From Meghimatium bilineatum (taxonomy: Eukaryota > Mollusca > Gastropoda > Stylommatophora > Philomycidae): a stretch of 64,000 nucleotides of DNA. Numbering within the stretch: position 1 is the stretch's first letter; the number at the start of each line of letters is the position of its first letter. The notes beneath the pieces were generated by a model that worked only from the letters and a program-made list of their open reading frames with translations, was not told where the DNA came from and did not search any database. The stretch lies in assembly GCA_034231615.1 (NCBI GenBank), contig CM067309.1:22625965-22689964 (forward strand), written 5' to 3'. The position numbers and the translations under genes were made by a program. Below are positions 61,801 through 64,000 of this stretch, one piece after another.

Positions 61801-62504
61801 GTTGTATTGCCGTTTTATTTGTACTAATGTACTGATACATCCATCTACGGCAGATAAAAGGATTGATGCCCTCCCAACAGTCAAGCCGTGGGTCCACAGC
61901 AAGCTTCATCACTGCAGAGATCATTAGAATAGGATAGCCCAACTTCATTAATTGCCTCTTACAACATTAATGGCAGGTGGCAGTACAACTAATCTTTACT
62001 CCTCCGGATCCCAACAACACACAAGACATATCAGTCAAATGTACTTGATGAATATTAGCAATAGCTGCTTGAAGACAGTTGGTTTAATGGTATATGCACC
62101 CCTTTTTGATAATGGCAAAATAAGAGCTATTAATAACAATAATATTGTACATAAAAGATTGTATCTGTCCATATTTATTAATATAGAGTGGCCAATTTCA
62201 TGTTTGTACATAAATTACAACTTAAGAGATCTCAACCAAAATTGCGTTGCATCAAGTACGCTCAATCATTTAACAAACATCTGGAAATAAATAACAGTAA
62301 GTAAATATACCAAATTATAACTGTTTAACTCCAATGTATATTAATAATACAGTGTGGCCAGTTTCACATCTTTATATAAATTGTATCCACACCTATTAAT
62401 AATACTAACCAAGCCAAGTTGCTTGTTGGAAACAGATATGTCATCATAGAGAAATTTAATAATGACACATCGTTTTTTAACATATTCTTCTTCACATTCC
62501 TGAT
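29320..62504 (-). CDS. LRWD1: LRWD1 (ORCA), ORC-associated WD40 protein (gene span; 5' part beyond the window)
   Basis: In vertebrates this protein binds the origin recognition complex and repressive histone marks and stabilises ORC on chromatin. Eleven exons (61022-61136 to 29320-29451) join in compatible phases with GT-AG junctions into 394 aa ending at a stop. Signatures matching the LRWD1 C-terminal half, as I recall the family, are KIWKCAFEPS, LLATCGGKTICIIDVET, NFYTLAWT, NILAVAG, VIRGHKKYISCLLFHP, LLFSGSRDGFVFLWDIGVPD, IATKQVGSGEILIWD, VGDDQGNLLLYNI, VLEWP and VNTVAISSSHEYVTGGTDNN. EED shares the FYTxAWT/LAVAG block but not the C-terminus. The leucine-rich-repeat N-terminus is not in the window. 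Introns run from about 1.4 kb to 7.8 kb and are packed with transposons and tandem arrays. No coding damage was seen. Confidence 0.86.
29505..29774. mobile_element. Small inverted-repeat MITE in LRWD1
   Basis: AGTCCAACCTCCG and CCCATTAGTGCCTACCT at the left are mirrored by AGGTAGGCACTCATTGG and GGGGGTTGGATT at the right. An inner hairpin is TTAGGGGTTAGTTAT/ATAACTAATCCTAA. It begins about 55 bp upstream, in the gene's sense, of the terminal exon. Confidence 0.65.
29772..30740 (-). mobile_element. RTE-like LINE, RT fragment to 3' end
   Basis: On the - strand: GVRQGCVLSPDLF near 30,650, then QFKYLGTTITADGRSSTEIR, SRIGQAKTTFRKMKNILCNM and LMYGCKSWTINKQEGGKLEA, and a C-terminus matching the nested LINE at 2369-2708. 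The 3' end is (TGATGATG). It is broken in several places. Confidence 0.82.
30870..31105 (+). mobile_element. LINE fragment
   Basis: It reads IDNIELECVNKFEYLGANIN then AVEIKRRLAIAAHKLTHM, the KFEYLG block after RT. Confidence 0.65.
31143..31465 (-). repeat. SINE-like family S2, near full length
   Basis: In reverse: a head with GTTTACCTTCCATGCATGTT and GTAAGAG, a middle GCTGTCCCATACCATGCAGG, then GCTGTAAACCATGACACAAC and the shared tail with CTGCAG. Degenerate duplications fill 31,500-31,700. Confidence 0.65.
31918..31971 (-). CDS. LRWD1: LRWD1 micro-exon, 54 nt
   Basis: It encodes VLEWPNIVNTVTPLALRQ, matching the ILKWP element near the LRWD1 C-terminus. The acceptor is CTGTTTCAG and the donor CCAG|GTAAAC. 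It is phase 0 on both sides, so skipping it would keep the frame. Confidence 0.83.
32270..32790. repeat. Dispersed repeat S4 copy
   Basis: It shares GTGATAGCCTTCCTGTCTTC and TTCCGGTATAGGAAATG-type stretches with 8,460-8,960. Confidence 0.5.
33182..34139. mobile_element. piggyBac-type element, TTAA target (copy 1)
   Basis: It is bounded by TTAA (33178-33181 and 34140-34143). The left end is CCCTTTCTCCACTATGAGAT; the right end in reverse is CCAGATCTCCCTTAGAG. It is homologous, in opposite orientation, to 48,010-49,318. A conserved open stretch (LLQIDKLLADNDAKVFITCG, then NLIKIMHRHNVLYRILNFYS) is shared with copy 2. I recognise no transposase core. Confidence 0.75.
34279..34436 (+). repeat. SINE family S1
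   Basis: Full-length copy with intact (GAA)n tail, 140 bp past the piggyBac-type element. Confidence 0.78.
34842..35000. mobile_element. pogo-type MITE next to an LRWD1 donor
   Basis: AGTGAAATCCCATTATAACA at the left and GAGATTCCAG at the right, with the family interior (TATACAGTACAACAAATAAA). It ends about 13 nt from the exon 35,013-35,122 donor. Confidence 0.65.
35013..35122 (-). CDS. LRWD1: LRWD1 exon, GDDQGNLLLY blade
   Basis: It encodes LLGVGDDQGNLLLYNIKEVI then SKHRSEDEENVWEASN. This corresponds to the LRWD1 'GDEEGNVWLYDV' blade. The acceptor is CGCTGTAG and the donor CAAAT|GTAAGA. A pogo-type MITE ends about 13 nt past the donor. Confidence 0.88.
35315..35430. repeat. 15-bp satellite A
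   Basis: About eight copies of GATGATATTCTGTAT. The length is a multiple of three, so it reads as an open (YDDIL)n frame, which is not a gene. Confidence 0.9.
35485..35575. repeat. 15-bp satellite B
   Basis: About six copies of TTTTTACAAGGTATA, 55 bp from satellite A but unrelated to it. It abuts the family T SINE head. Confidence 0.9.
35578..35772 (+). repeat. tRNA-derived SINE (family T)
   Basis: A box TGGCGGAATGGTAC at 35584 and B box GTTCGATCC at 35628-35636. The body GAAAATCATTACAATAAAAA and end CATCCTGAATAGTATACGCT match 15,945-16,162 in reverse. Confidence 0.85.
35831..35967 (-). repeat. SINE family S1
   Basis: Reverse copy, CAGTGTTCATTCTCAAACTC to CACATCCGTCTTCAGC. Confidence 0.78.
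36109..38014. repeat. 47-bp satellite (~40 copies) carrying an LRWD1 donor site
   Basis: The + strand unit is ACTAGATGGAGATATTTGAC plus ATAACATTCATCTTACCATTACTCTAT (47 bp). On the gene's sense strand each unit contains TAATG|GTAAGATGAATG, or the GTGAGATG variant, matching the true donor of exon 38,015-38,164. Copies near 36.1-36.5 kb also carry AGATTGAGATAT, found in the exon's last bases. Variants are ordered in blocks. Confidence 0.92.
38015..38164 (-). CDS. LRWD1: LRWD1 exon with amplified 5' splice site
   Basis: It encodes ATKQVGSGEILIWDLRKHVE, then KQKREVPIEPLLKLKYPQHN and IKYLNLGFSNG. The acceptor is TTTATAG. The donor AATG|GTAAGATG lies at the very edge of a roughly 1.9-kb array of 47-bp units, each carrying a near-identical donor. 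Confidence 0.88.
38360..38512 (-). repeat. SINE family S1
   Basis: Reverse copy, ATCATTCTCAAACTCTCGCT to CATCCATCTTCTGCGG. Confidence 0.75.
38515..40180. other. LRWD1 intron stretch, largely unrecognised
   Basis: It is AT-rich. The open stretch at 38,825-39,121 has no recognised domain. Short degenerate repeats of CTGATAAAGTAATATGATTA lie at about 39,135-39,250. GGGGTACTAAAGGTTAAC near 40,165 resembles a piggyBac-type terminus at a TTAA. Confidence 0.35.
40182..41720. mobile_element. pogo/Tigger remnant interrupted by a TTAA MITE
   Basis: 40,182-40,411 (CCAAAGTCTAATATCCTATT, CATGCTAAATGGAAAT) and about 41,600-41,720 (TTATTCTGTG.TCT.GTTTTTGTGT) match the left and right non-coding parts of the Tigger element at 53,677-55,527. 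The transposase is not visible. Confidence 0.5.
40416..41307. mobile_element. piggyBac-type MITE (copy 1), TTAA target
   Basis: 892 bp between TTAA at 40412-40415 and 41308-41311. The ends CCTTTAGC and, in reverse, CCTTCACC form a short TIR. It is near-identical to 49,864-50,752. It contains CAAAATGGCCGCGC (YY1-like, - strand) and a GC-rich 3' part unlike its AT-rich 5' part. Open stretches shared by the copies have no recognised domain. Confidence 0.8.
42050..42255 (+). mobile_element. LINE C-terminal fragment
   Basis: It reads GRAPGRRR-stop-GRLRR, WTDDIKDNMNTSLENLSHIT and GKTTIWREYVTRHS, the end of an RTE-like protein. Confidence 0.6.
42380..42850 (+). mobile_element. LINE C-terminal fragment beside an LRWD1 exon
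   Basis: It reads MKISVFEMKCYRKVLRIS then KLICFGHKMTQWF and RGSPRLQ.., the post-RT tail, ending about 30 bp before the exon at 42,882. Confidence 0.6.
42882..42964 (-). CDS. LRWD1: LRWD1 exon, 83 nt
   Basis: It encodes KADIVFQHPKSKTLTVDGLI then SLPGDLI. The acceptor is TTGTTTTAG and the donor ATTG|GTAAGT. The phases match both neighbours. Confidence 0.85.
43068..43922. mobile_element. Old, diverged copy of the 892-bp TTAA MITE
   Basis: It shares GGTGGCTGTTTTGAAAATGT, GATATTTAAATAATATTTG and GTGTGTGTGTGATAC in order with 40,416-41,307 but is much diverged. It is flanked by duplicated AACAATTCAGAGCTG..TAGTCTACACAGAGC blocks (42,976-43,060 and 43,955-44,110). Confidence 0.6.
44200..44590 (+). 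repeat. 81-bp tandem repeat, ~4-5 copies
   Basis: The unit is CTACAGTTTAACTTGTCTAC plus ACAGAAAGTCTGGTTTACTT and so on, 81 bp, hence a 27-residue open frame. The outer copies are diverged. It lies 330 bp from the LRWD1 exon at 44,924. Confidence 0.88.
44755..44815 (-). mobile_element. Small LINE RNase H fragment
   Basis: It matches the GATCTCCCTTGCC-type stretch of the RNase H fragment at 46,430-46,480. It is too short for more. Confidence 0.35.
44924..45088 (-). CDS. LRWD1: LRWD1 exon with amplified 3' splice site
   Basis: It encodes PLLKISLQDTVGDALNLVFS, then EHSQLLIAGAERGCVGWIVT and DCPSLTPVRRAKVLE. The acceptor TATTAACAG (45089-45090 on the + strand) and the first roughly 20 exon bases are the repeating unit of a 53-bp array lying immediately upstream in the gene. 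The donor is TTGA|GTAAGT. Confidence 0.85.
45067..45297. repeat. 53-bp tandem repeat carrying an LRWD1 acceptor site
   Basis: Four intact copies plus a partial one. Each contains, on the gene's sense strand, TTTTATATTAACAG|GCCA followed by about 18 nt of exon sequence. The AG positions are 45089-90, 45142-43, 45195-96 and 45248-49. Only the first leads into the full exon. Confidence 0.92.
45430..45700 (-). mobile_element. LINE 3' fragment
   Basis: Same segment as 2369-2708 and 29,772-30,050: CCATGCCAGGTTGTCAAACT, TTGCCTTCAATCTTGCCTG and CTGTCTCATGAAGTGGCC on the + strand. Confidence 0.8.
45850..46610 (-). mobile_element. Two abutting I-type LINE fragments (endonuclease and RNase H)
   Basis: About 46,380-46,600 reads KWILGHCDILGNEKVDLLAR (RNase H). 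About 45,850-46,380 reads NRAFLEIDLTLLNCVRMTRL, then SNIDLALC and GSNHLSCAISF (APE endonuclease). On the - strand the C-terminal domain precedes the N-terminal one, so these are two copies or a rearrangement. Confidence 0.7.
46651..46723 (-). CDS. LRWD1: LRWD1 exon, WDIGVP blade
   Basis: It encodes SGSRDGFVFLWDIGVPDKSP then NNNY. LWDIGVP is a near-diagnostic LRWD1 string. The acceptor follows a long T tract (TTTTTTTTTTTAG) and the donor is TATAT|GTAAGT, phase 2 out. Confidence 0.88.
46795..46985 (+). mobile_element. LINE fragment after RNase H
   Basis: It reads KDNIKLLGRKDQSIIF and, after a stop, LRIQHVQLNNHLNITKSR, the RLRT.H..LN.HL block that follows RNase H. 46,990-47,640 shows nothing else recognised. 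Confidence 0.55.
47640..49525. repeat. ~45-bp minisatellite split by a transposon
   Basis: Units of AACAAGACTAACATAAAGAT plus AAATCATTAAGCAACAAACT and so on fill 47,640-48,005 and resume at 49,323-49,525. The intervening 48,010-49,318 is the TTAA-bounded element. Confidence 0.9.
48010..49318. mobile_element. piggyBac-type element, TTAA target (copy 2)
   Basis: 1,309 bp between TTAA at 48006-48009 and 49319-49322. The ends are CCGATTCCCCCTTAGAGCGC and, in reverse, CCCTTTCACCCATATGAG. The interior matches 33,182-34,139 in opposite orientation. Subterminal tandem motifs AGAGCGC..GAGTCGCTT occur at the left. No complete transposase. Confidence 0.78.
49553..49675 (-). CDS. LRWD1: LRWD1 exon, GH-dipeptide blade
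   Basis: It encodes GEGAMVKLIYPSQLLMYAVI then RGHKKYISCLLFHPTLTRLL. The IRGHKK...FHP motif is a canonical WD40 GH element. The acceptor is TAACACAG and the donor TTCA|GTAAGT. A TA-repeat tract and a split minisatellite lie close on either side. Confidence 0.88.
49738..49820. repeat. (TA)n microsatellite
   Basis: About 40 uninterrupted TA units, 60 bp from the LRWD1 exon at 49,553-49,675 on its upstream side. Confidence 0.97.
49831..50826 (-). repeat. S2 SINE interrupted by a TTAA MITE
   Basis: 49,831-49,863 (GTGTTCATTCTCAAACTTGT) and 50,753-50,826 (TTAACAGGATGTAGTCTGGA) are the two parts of one reverse S2 copy. The insertion used the TTAA within GCAGATTAACAGGATG seen in the copy at 31,143. 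Confidence 0.78.
49864..50752. mobile_element. piggyBac-type MITE (copy 2), TTAA target
   Basis: 889 bp, TTAA at 49860-49863 and 50753-50756. It is about 93-95% identical by eye to 40,416-41,307 and in the same orientation, so both are fairly recent. Confidence 0.85.
51010..51605 (-). mobile_element. RTE-like LINE C-terminal fragment
   Basis: On the - strand: MAKSTLNDMRKIINSKQITN, MRIIKCYIYSILTYGSADTW, LREIKIRQIKYFGHIKRHDT and GKRARGRQRYVWDNNITRWT. There is one main frame break. Confidence 0.78.
51600..51856 (+). pseudogene. Possible BTB/BACK-like coding fragment
   Basis: It reads VTAGYMLDIAESCMLLGVED then LKN.., and later QLLQMWKIFHYYIED. The helix pattern resembles the end of a BTB domain and the start of BACK. 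A short duplication (GTGTGCTGGTATAA twice) interrupts it. No start, splice sites or kelch repeats were seen. It could be chance or a retrocopy piece. Confidence 0.25.
51640..52093 (-). pseudogene. RAG1 N-terminal-like protein, continuation in another frame
   Basis: Twelve bases after the previous stop, and in another frame, it reads MIATNIAHIWMDFNPNLTVL then ECSVCSHHQSMNCGSIKKKR. This corresponds to the RAG1 segment MEWHPHTPSCDIC...LKRK: tryptophan, proline, then C-x2-C and a basic run. The following 100 residues are low in similarity (VPVLFPATETKEDILMPVMA). The frame change implies one small indel or an unrecognised splice, so the copy is probably not intact. Confidence 0.55.
52105..52359 (-). 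CDS. RAG1 N-terminal-like zinc-motif protein, first part
   Basis: This 84-residue frame begins at the Met just inside a splice acceptor. Residues 15-19 are LCRIC; residues 36-60 include RSCSLYQSDLASIYGIHIMD; residues 61-73 give HSTTLCVKCVMRNH. The last part matches vertebrate RAG1 non-core sequence (IHPTEFCHNCWSIMH), with the same C-x2-C-x4-H spacing and the same DL....(F/Y).I.......D pattern before it. RAG1 uses this region to bind zinc outside the catalytic core. The Aplysia transposon N-RAG-TP encodes a similar N-terminal region without the core. A ZAD domain is the main alternative, but it lacks the C-x2-C-x4-H ending. The frame stops shortly after. Confidence 0.68.
   Translation of the reverse strand: MDHCSSLHMRFLNDLCRICVGRTLSKKDKRMQKKPRSCSLYQSDLASIYGIHIMDDSETKHSTTLCVKCVMRNHKLKSTRIVNL
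52535..53130. repeat. ~200-bp tandem repeat, 3 copies, in the RAG1-like gene's intron
   Basis: Units start at 52535, 52737 and 52935 with GTTCGTAGCGTTAATGCTAC, a near-perfect palindrome. They continue through TAATTGCGCAATGTAACTAA. An inverted partial copy (GTGTAGCATGCAACGAAC) lies at about 52,460-52,480. Confidence 0.85.
53515..53662 (-). repeat. SINE-like family S2 fragment
   Basis: It shares CAGCATGGCTTCTG.GTCAC, TTTGACCCTATATGGGATG and CTCTTACGATATGCATGG. It ends 15 bp before the Tigger element. Confidence 0.65.
53677..55527 (+). mobile_element. Tigger/pogo DNA transposon, internally deleted
   Basis: The TIRs CCGTTAAGATCCG..TATAAACC are at both ends, flanked by TA (53675-76 and 55528-29). 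The 1,851 bp contain the C-terminal transposase region. Position and TA target are typical of the pogo superfamily. Confidence 0.88.
54284..54802 (+). pseudogene. Tigger/pogo transposase, DDE domain with central deletion
   Basis: It reads NMDETPVCFDMPSYRTVE (first catalytic Asp, with NYDLSQIG just upstream), then jumps to SVSFIPGGLTSLLQPLDVCL, NKPFKDRLRAKWNDWMAS, VKESWSDISSEMI and SFKKCSISNAMDG. The roughly 100 residues normally between, containing the second catalytic Asp (WDSFRAH region), are missing, and so are the N-terminal DNA-binding domains in frame. It cannot be active. Confidence 0.9.
55595..55792 (+). mobile_element. LINE C-terminal fragment
   Basis: It reads VKLVWFRHVTRHNSLSKVIL then QGTVESGRRGKEN, the WFGHVTRHDSL...GRRRGRQ block of RTE-like proteins. 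55,800-56,130 shows nothing else. Confidence 0.65.
56131..56203 (-). CDS. LRWD1: LRWD1 exon, FYTLAWT block
   Basis: It encodes NFYTLAWTTIETGNKKKVNI then LAVA, the core strand shared by LRWD1 and EED. The acceptor is TTTTGATAG and the donor GCAG|GTAACC, phase 1 out. Confidence 0.87.
56930..57435 (+). repeat. Two tandem S2 SINE copies
   Basis: Copy one (56,930-57,170) and copy two (57,171-57,435) each run GTTGGCTGT, CATGCTGAAGTCAG, GCTGTAAACCATGAC, then CTCCTGA.TA.ATCCTGCT. The second ends in the shared SINE tail GAGTTTGGGAACGAATGCAG AAG. 57,436-58,235 holds nothing recognised. Confidence 0.7.
58238..58316 (-). repeat. SINE family S1, partial
   Basis: CTCATTCTCAAGATCCTACT through TAGTAGGACAATGATCCTAG to TTTCCAGCAAGAT; the 5' half is missing. 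It lies 65 bp from the exon 58,381-58,487 donor. Confidence 0.65.
58381..58487 (-). CDS. LRWD1: LRWD1 exon, first WD40 blade
   Basis: It encodes (E)ETTNLLATCGGKTICIIDVE then TQQVLKRFQDTDKNE. The ATCGG...ID.(E/Q)T motif is the LRWD1 blade. The acceptor is TATCATCAG and the donor GAA|GTAAGT, phase 0 out. Confidence 0.87.
58640..59130. repeat. Dispersed repeat S4 copy
   Basis: GTGCCTGTGTCCATCGAGTA, CTGAACATTTTCTTTCTGGG and CATTGGCCGCCCCTGCAATG link it to 8,600, 9,750 and 60,560. Confidence 0.55.
59500..59650 (+). repeat. Dispersed repeat S3
   Basis: GGAATTGCAAGCTATTAGCT, CTTTCTTTCATACCCAGGAG and CCTATTGAAGGAGCTTTCTA match 13,750-13,920. Confidence 0.7.
59955..60720. repeat. Dispersed repeat S4 copy with nested S1 SINE
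   Basis: S4-type stretches (GGGTACTGAACCC near 59,990; CACTGCCCTCTAGCGTG and GGTCGCCCCTCCAATG at 60,575-60,670) surround a reverse S1 copy. Confidence 0.5.
60203..60352 (-). repeat. SINE family S1
   Basis: Reverse copy with TTCTTCTTCAGCGTTCATTC head and CACATCCGTCTTTGG end. It interrupts GTGTGCAATGGGGATCT, repeated as TCAATGGGGATCTGTA on the far side, so CAATGGGGATCT is a likely 12-bp target duplication. Confidence 0.82.
61022..61136 (-). CDS. LRWD1: LRWD1 exon, start of WD40 region
   Basis: It encodes PLLEDYAPTLFLRCHNQKGN then DDETKIWKCAFEPSLDNP. The block LxxLxCHxxx...T(K/Q)(I/L)WxCAFEP is characteristic of LRWD1. The acceptor is TTTTTCAAG and the donor CCAG|GTATGA, phase 1 out. Confidence 0.85.
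61225..61515 (+). repeat. SINE-like family S2
   Basis: GTGAAGTTAGCTGTCCCAAA, CATGCTGAAGTTAAG, GCTGTAAACCAAGACACAAC, then CTCTGGACTACATCCTGCCG and GAGAATGAACACTAAAG, the tail shared with S1. Confidence 0.72.
61702..61858 (-). repeat. SINE family S1
   Basis: Reverse full-length copy, CAGCGTTCATTCTCAAACTT to ATACATCCATCTACGGC. 61,860-62,400 shows nothing else. Confidence 0.75.
62410..62504 (-). CDS. LRWD1 candidate exon upstream of the WD40 region
   Basis: The acceptor is TACTGCAG and the donor TTG|GTTAGT. It has 95 open nt encoding QECEEEYVKKRCVIIKFLYD followed by DISVSNKQLGL. It ends in phase 0, as the next secure exon requires. It would lie in the linker between the LRR and WD40 halves, which is poorly conserved, so homology cannot confirm it. 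Confidence 0.42.
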
Positions 62505-62528
62505 CTGCAGTAGACATTAGCAATCATT

Positions 62529-62708
62529 ACCATCTAATCTGGAAGACCAAAAACAACGCTCAGAAGAACTTTTATGAATGAACTAATCAACAGGCATAAA
62601 TGCACAAGACCTGCAATCCTTGACAACTGATCGACGGGTATGGAGAACTATGACATCCGCCCCATGTGCCAAACTTGACAAATGAGGAACTGACTGACCA
62701 TCTAATCT
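62529..62708 (+). mobile_element. 5'-truncated LINE fragment, 12-bp TSD
   Basis: Body 62541-62696 (156 bp) matches 9,373-9,535 (GAAGACCAAAAACAACGCTC to GACTGACTG). It is flanked by ACCATCTAATCT at 62529-62540 and 62697-62708. It sits between two LRWD1 candidate exons. Confidence 0.9.
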
Positions 62709-62786
62709 TCTCTTCAATCGTCTAATCAGATTAGTGTTGTTGATGTTCTTCCTACAAACAATTTTGTCTTTTTCATACTCATCCAC
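62699..62786 (-). CDS. LRWD1 possible upstream exon (doubtful)
   Basis: An open 88-nt stretch (VDEYEKDKIVCRKN..., then IRRLKRRLD) lies between an acceptor AATATTAG and a weak donor GATG|GTCAGT. Its phase fits the next candidate exon. The donor bases lie in a LINE fragment inserted with a 12-bp target duplication. Without that insertion the gap to the next acceptor would be only 26 nt, which argues against a simple exon. I recognise no domain. Confidence 0.22.
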
Positions 62787-62811
62787 CTAATATTTTCCAA
62801 TATATTTTTTT

Positions 62812-62935
62812 TTACTCATTCTCAAATTCCCATTGGATCTCTCTCTTATATCAGGACAATGGTCCTACAAAATTATCAGCAGGATGTAGTCCAGTGCACC
62901 GCAGTTATATTTGCGCCAATGGCCTGATACATCTT
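62812..62935 (-). repeat. SINE family S1
   Basis: Reverse, shortened copy missing part of the middle; it ends GGCCTGATACATC. Confidence 0.7.
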
Positions 62936-62992
62936 ACTTCACCATTTATGACTGAATTTTCCCTATAAGACTAATTCTTATAATCCTATTCC

Positions 62993-63150
62993 CCGCCGAA
63001 GACAGATGTGTCGGGCCATTGTCGCAAATAAAACGGCAACACAACGCATTTCCATTCTCTGGACTACATCCTTCTGGGAATCTAATAGGACCATGGTCCT
63101 GATACAAGAGATATCCAGTGGGAGTTTGAGAATGAACGTTGAAGAAGAAG
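62993..63150 (+). repeat. SINE family S1, well preserved
   Basis: Close to the family consensus, CGCCGAAGACAGATGTGTCG to GAATGAACGTTGAAGAAGAAG AAG. It faces the preceding copy across 57 bp. 63,150-64,000 holds C-rich and unassigned sequence only. Confidence 0.82.
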
Positions 63151-64000
63151 AAGAAGATAATCCTATTCTTCTACTTACATGTCCTACACATTTCACTTAT
63201 ACTTTCATTACCATTTTGATAATGCAATCTATTAAGGGCCTGAGGACATCAATATCTCAACATCTGAGAAAATTCTTAACACTTGCTCGGTTTAGATTTT
63301 TTTTCTTCTTTCGTTTACTATCCCATTATGTTTTGTGCGTGGCATCCTGATTAATTGTGCGCCTTTTGGCTGGTTGCCTCCGTCTTCAGCACATTGCTTA
63401 CTTGGCAGGACTGTGGTCCTACTCGTGTGGGACTGCCCGATCAGTCTTAGTTTCCAGCCCCTGATGGCTGAACTAATCCCCATCACCACTTCACGGTGCT
63501 GACTTCGATGGGGAGTCTGTAGATGTCCTTCATAGGATATCTCAGGACTGGTTTATGGTTTTTCTAACGAACAAAAAAATATTTTCCCACAACTGACTGC
63601 GTAACAGGATGACATCTTACATTTCTATGTCTTTCTCTCTAGTATTTCAATCCATATCTGACTGAAGCAAGTCAGTAGGTGGGGGGAGAGAGAGGTGTTC
63701 AAACCAACACCCCCCACCCCCTTCCACTTTGCAAATCAGAACATCACTTTTAGTCATCAAATATAGATATTTAAACATGAAAAACACAAATGACCCCCCC
63801 CCTCCTTTTTTTGGTGTGTAAACCACCCCCTTACGGAAACGTGTCTATGGCCCTGGACTGAAGCAATACAAAATATTTAGTGCAAAAATGATACAAGCTT
63901 ATATGAAGAAGAAATAAAACCCAAATCTCTCTAACAAATGTCACATAAAAGAAGGTCAGGAAATTAGATATTTCTTCATAATAACGTACACATGAGAGAA

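Noticed and set aside
63290-63640. Further LRWD1 exons or another gene
   Set aside because: A donor-like GTAAGT near 63,177 has no open, recognisable coding stretch behind it.

Overview
This is a repeat-rich metazoan nuclear window with two host genes, both recognisable by spliced, phase-consistent exons with GT-AG junctions. On the + strand is SIRT4 (14,165-18,604, three coding exons, 333 aa). On the - strand, convergent with it, is LRWD1/ORCA: eleven exons from 61,136 down to the stop at 29,320 encode a complete C-terminal WD40 half of 394 aa. One or two less certain exons lie further upstream, and the N-terminal leucine-rich-repeat half lies beyond the right edge. Almost everything from 29 kb to 62 kb is therefore intron of LRWD1, and everything inserted there is intronic.

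The organism looks like a marine invertebrate, and I infer a gastropod mollusc, probably a heterobranch (sea-slug-like). The grounds are a transposon protein resembling only the N-terminal part of RAG1 (known from the N-RAG-TP element of Aplysia), many RTE-like and RNase H-bearing LINE fragments, and tRNA-derived SINEs. The species is not established by the sequence.

Layout. 1-13.6 kb: a 29-bp satellite, a hAT remnant, nested LINE fragments, a fold-back, two TIR elements and a 3.1-kb LINE with an 11-bp target duplication. 14-18.8 kb: SIRT4, with minisatellites in both introns and a tandem duplication of its last coding segment. 18.8-29 kb: intergenic; LINE fragments, pogo-type MITEs, two satellites, a SPIN-like hAT end and a large palindrome built around TTAA sites. 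29-62.5 kb: LRWD1, whose introns hold piggyBac-type TTAA elements, a pogo/Tigger element, the RAG1-like element, SINEs, LINE fragments and at least eight tandem arrays. 62.5-64 kb: a LINE fragment at a possible exon edge, then SINEs.

The strongest observations are: (1) the RAG1-like zinc-motif protein at about 51.9-53.4 kb; (2) two minisatellites in LRWD1 whose units contain the gene's own splice sites, a roughly 40-fold array repeating a 5' splice site beside exon 38,015-38,164 and a 53-bp array repeating a 3' splice site beside exon 44,924-45,088; (3) a series of nested insertions with readable target-site duplications that gives a relative order of events.
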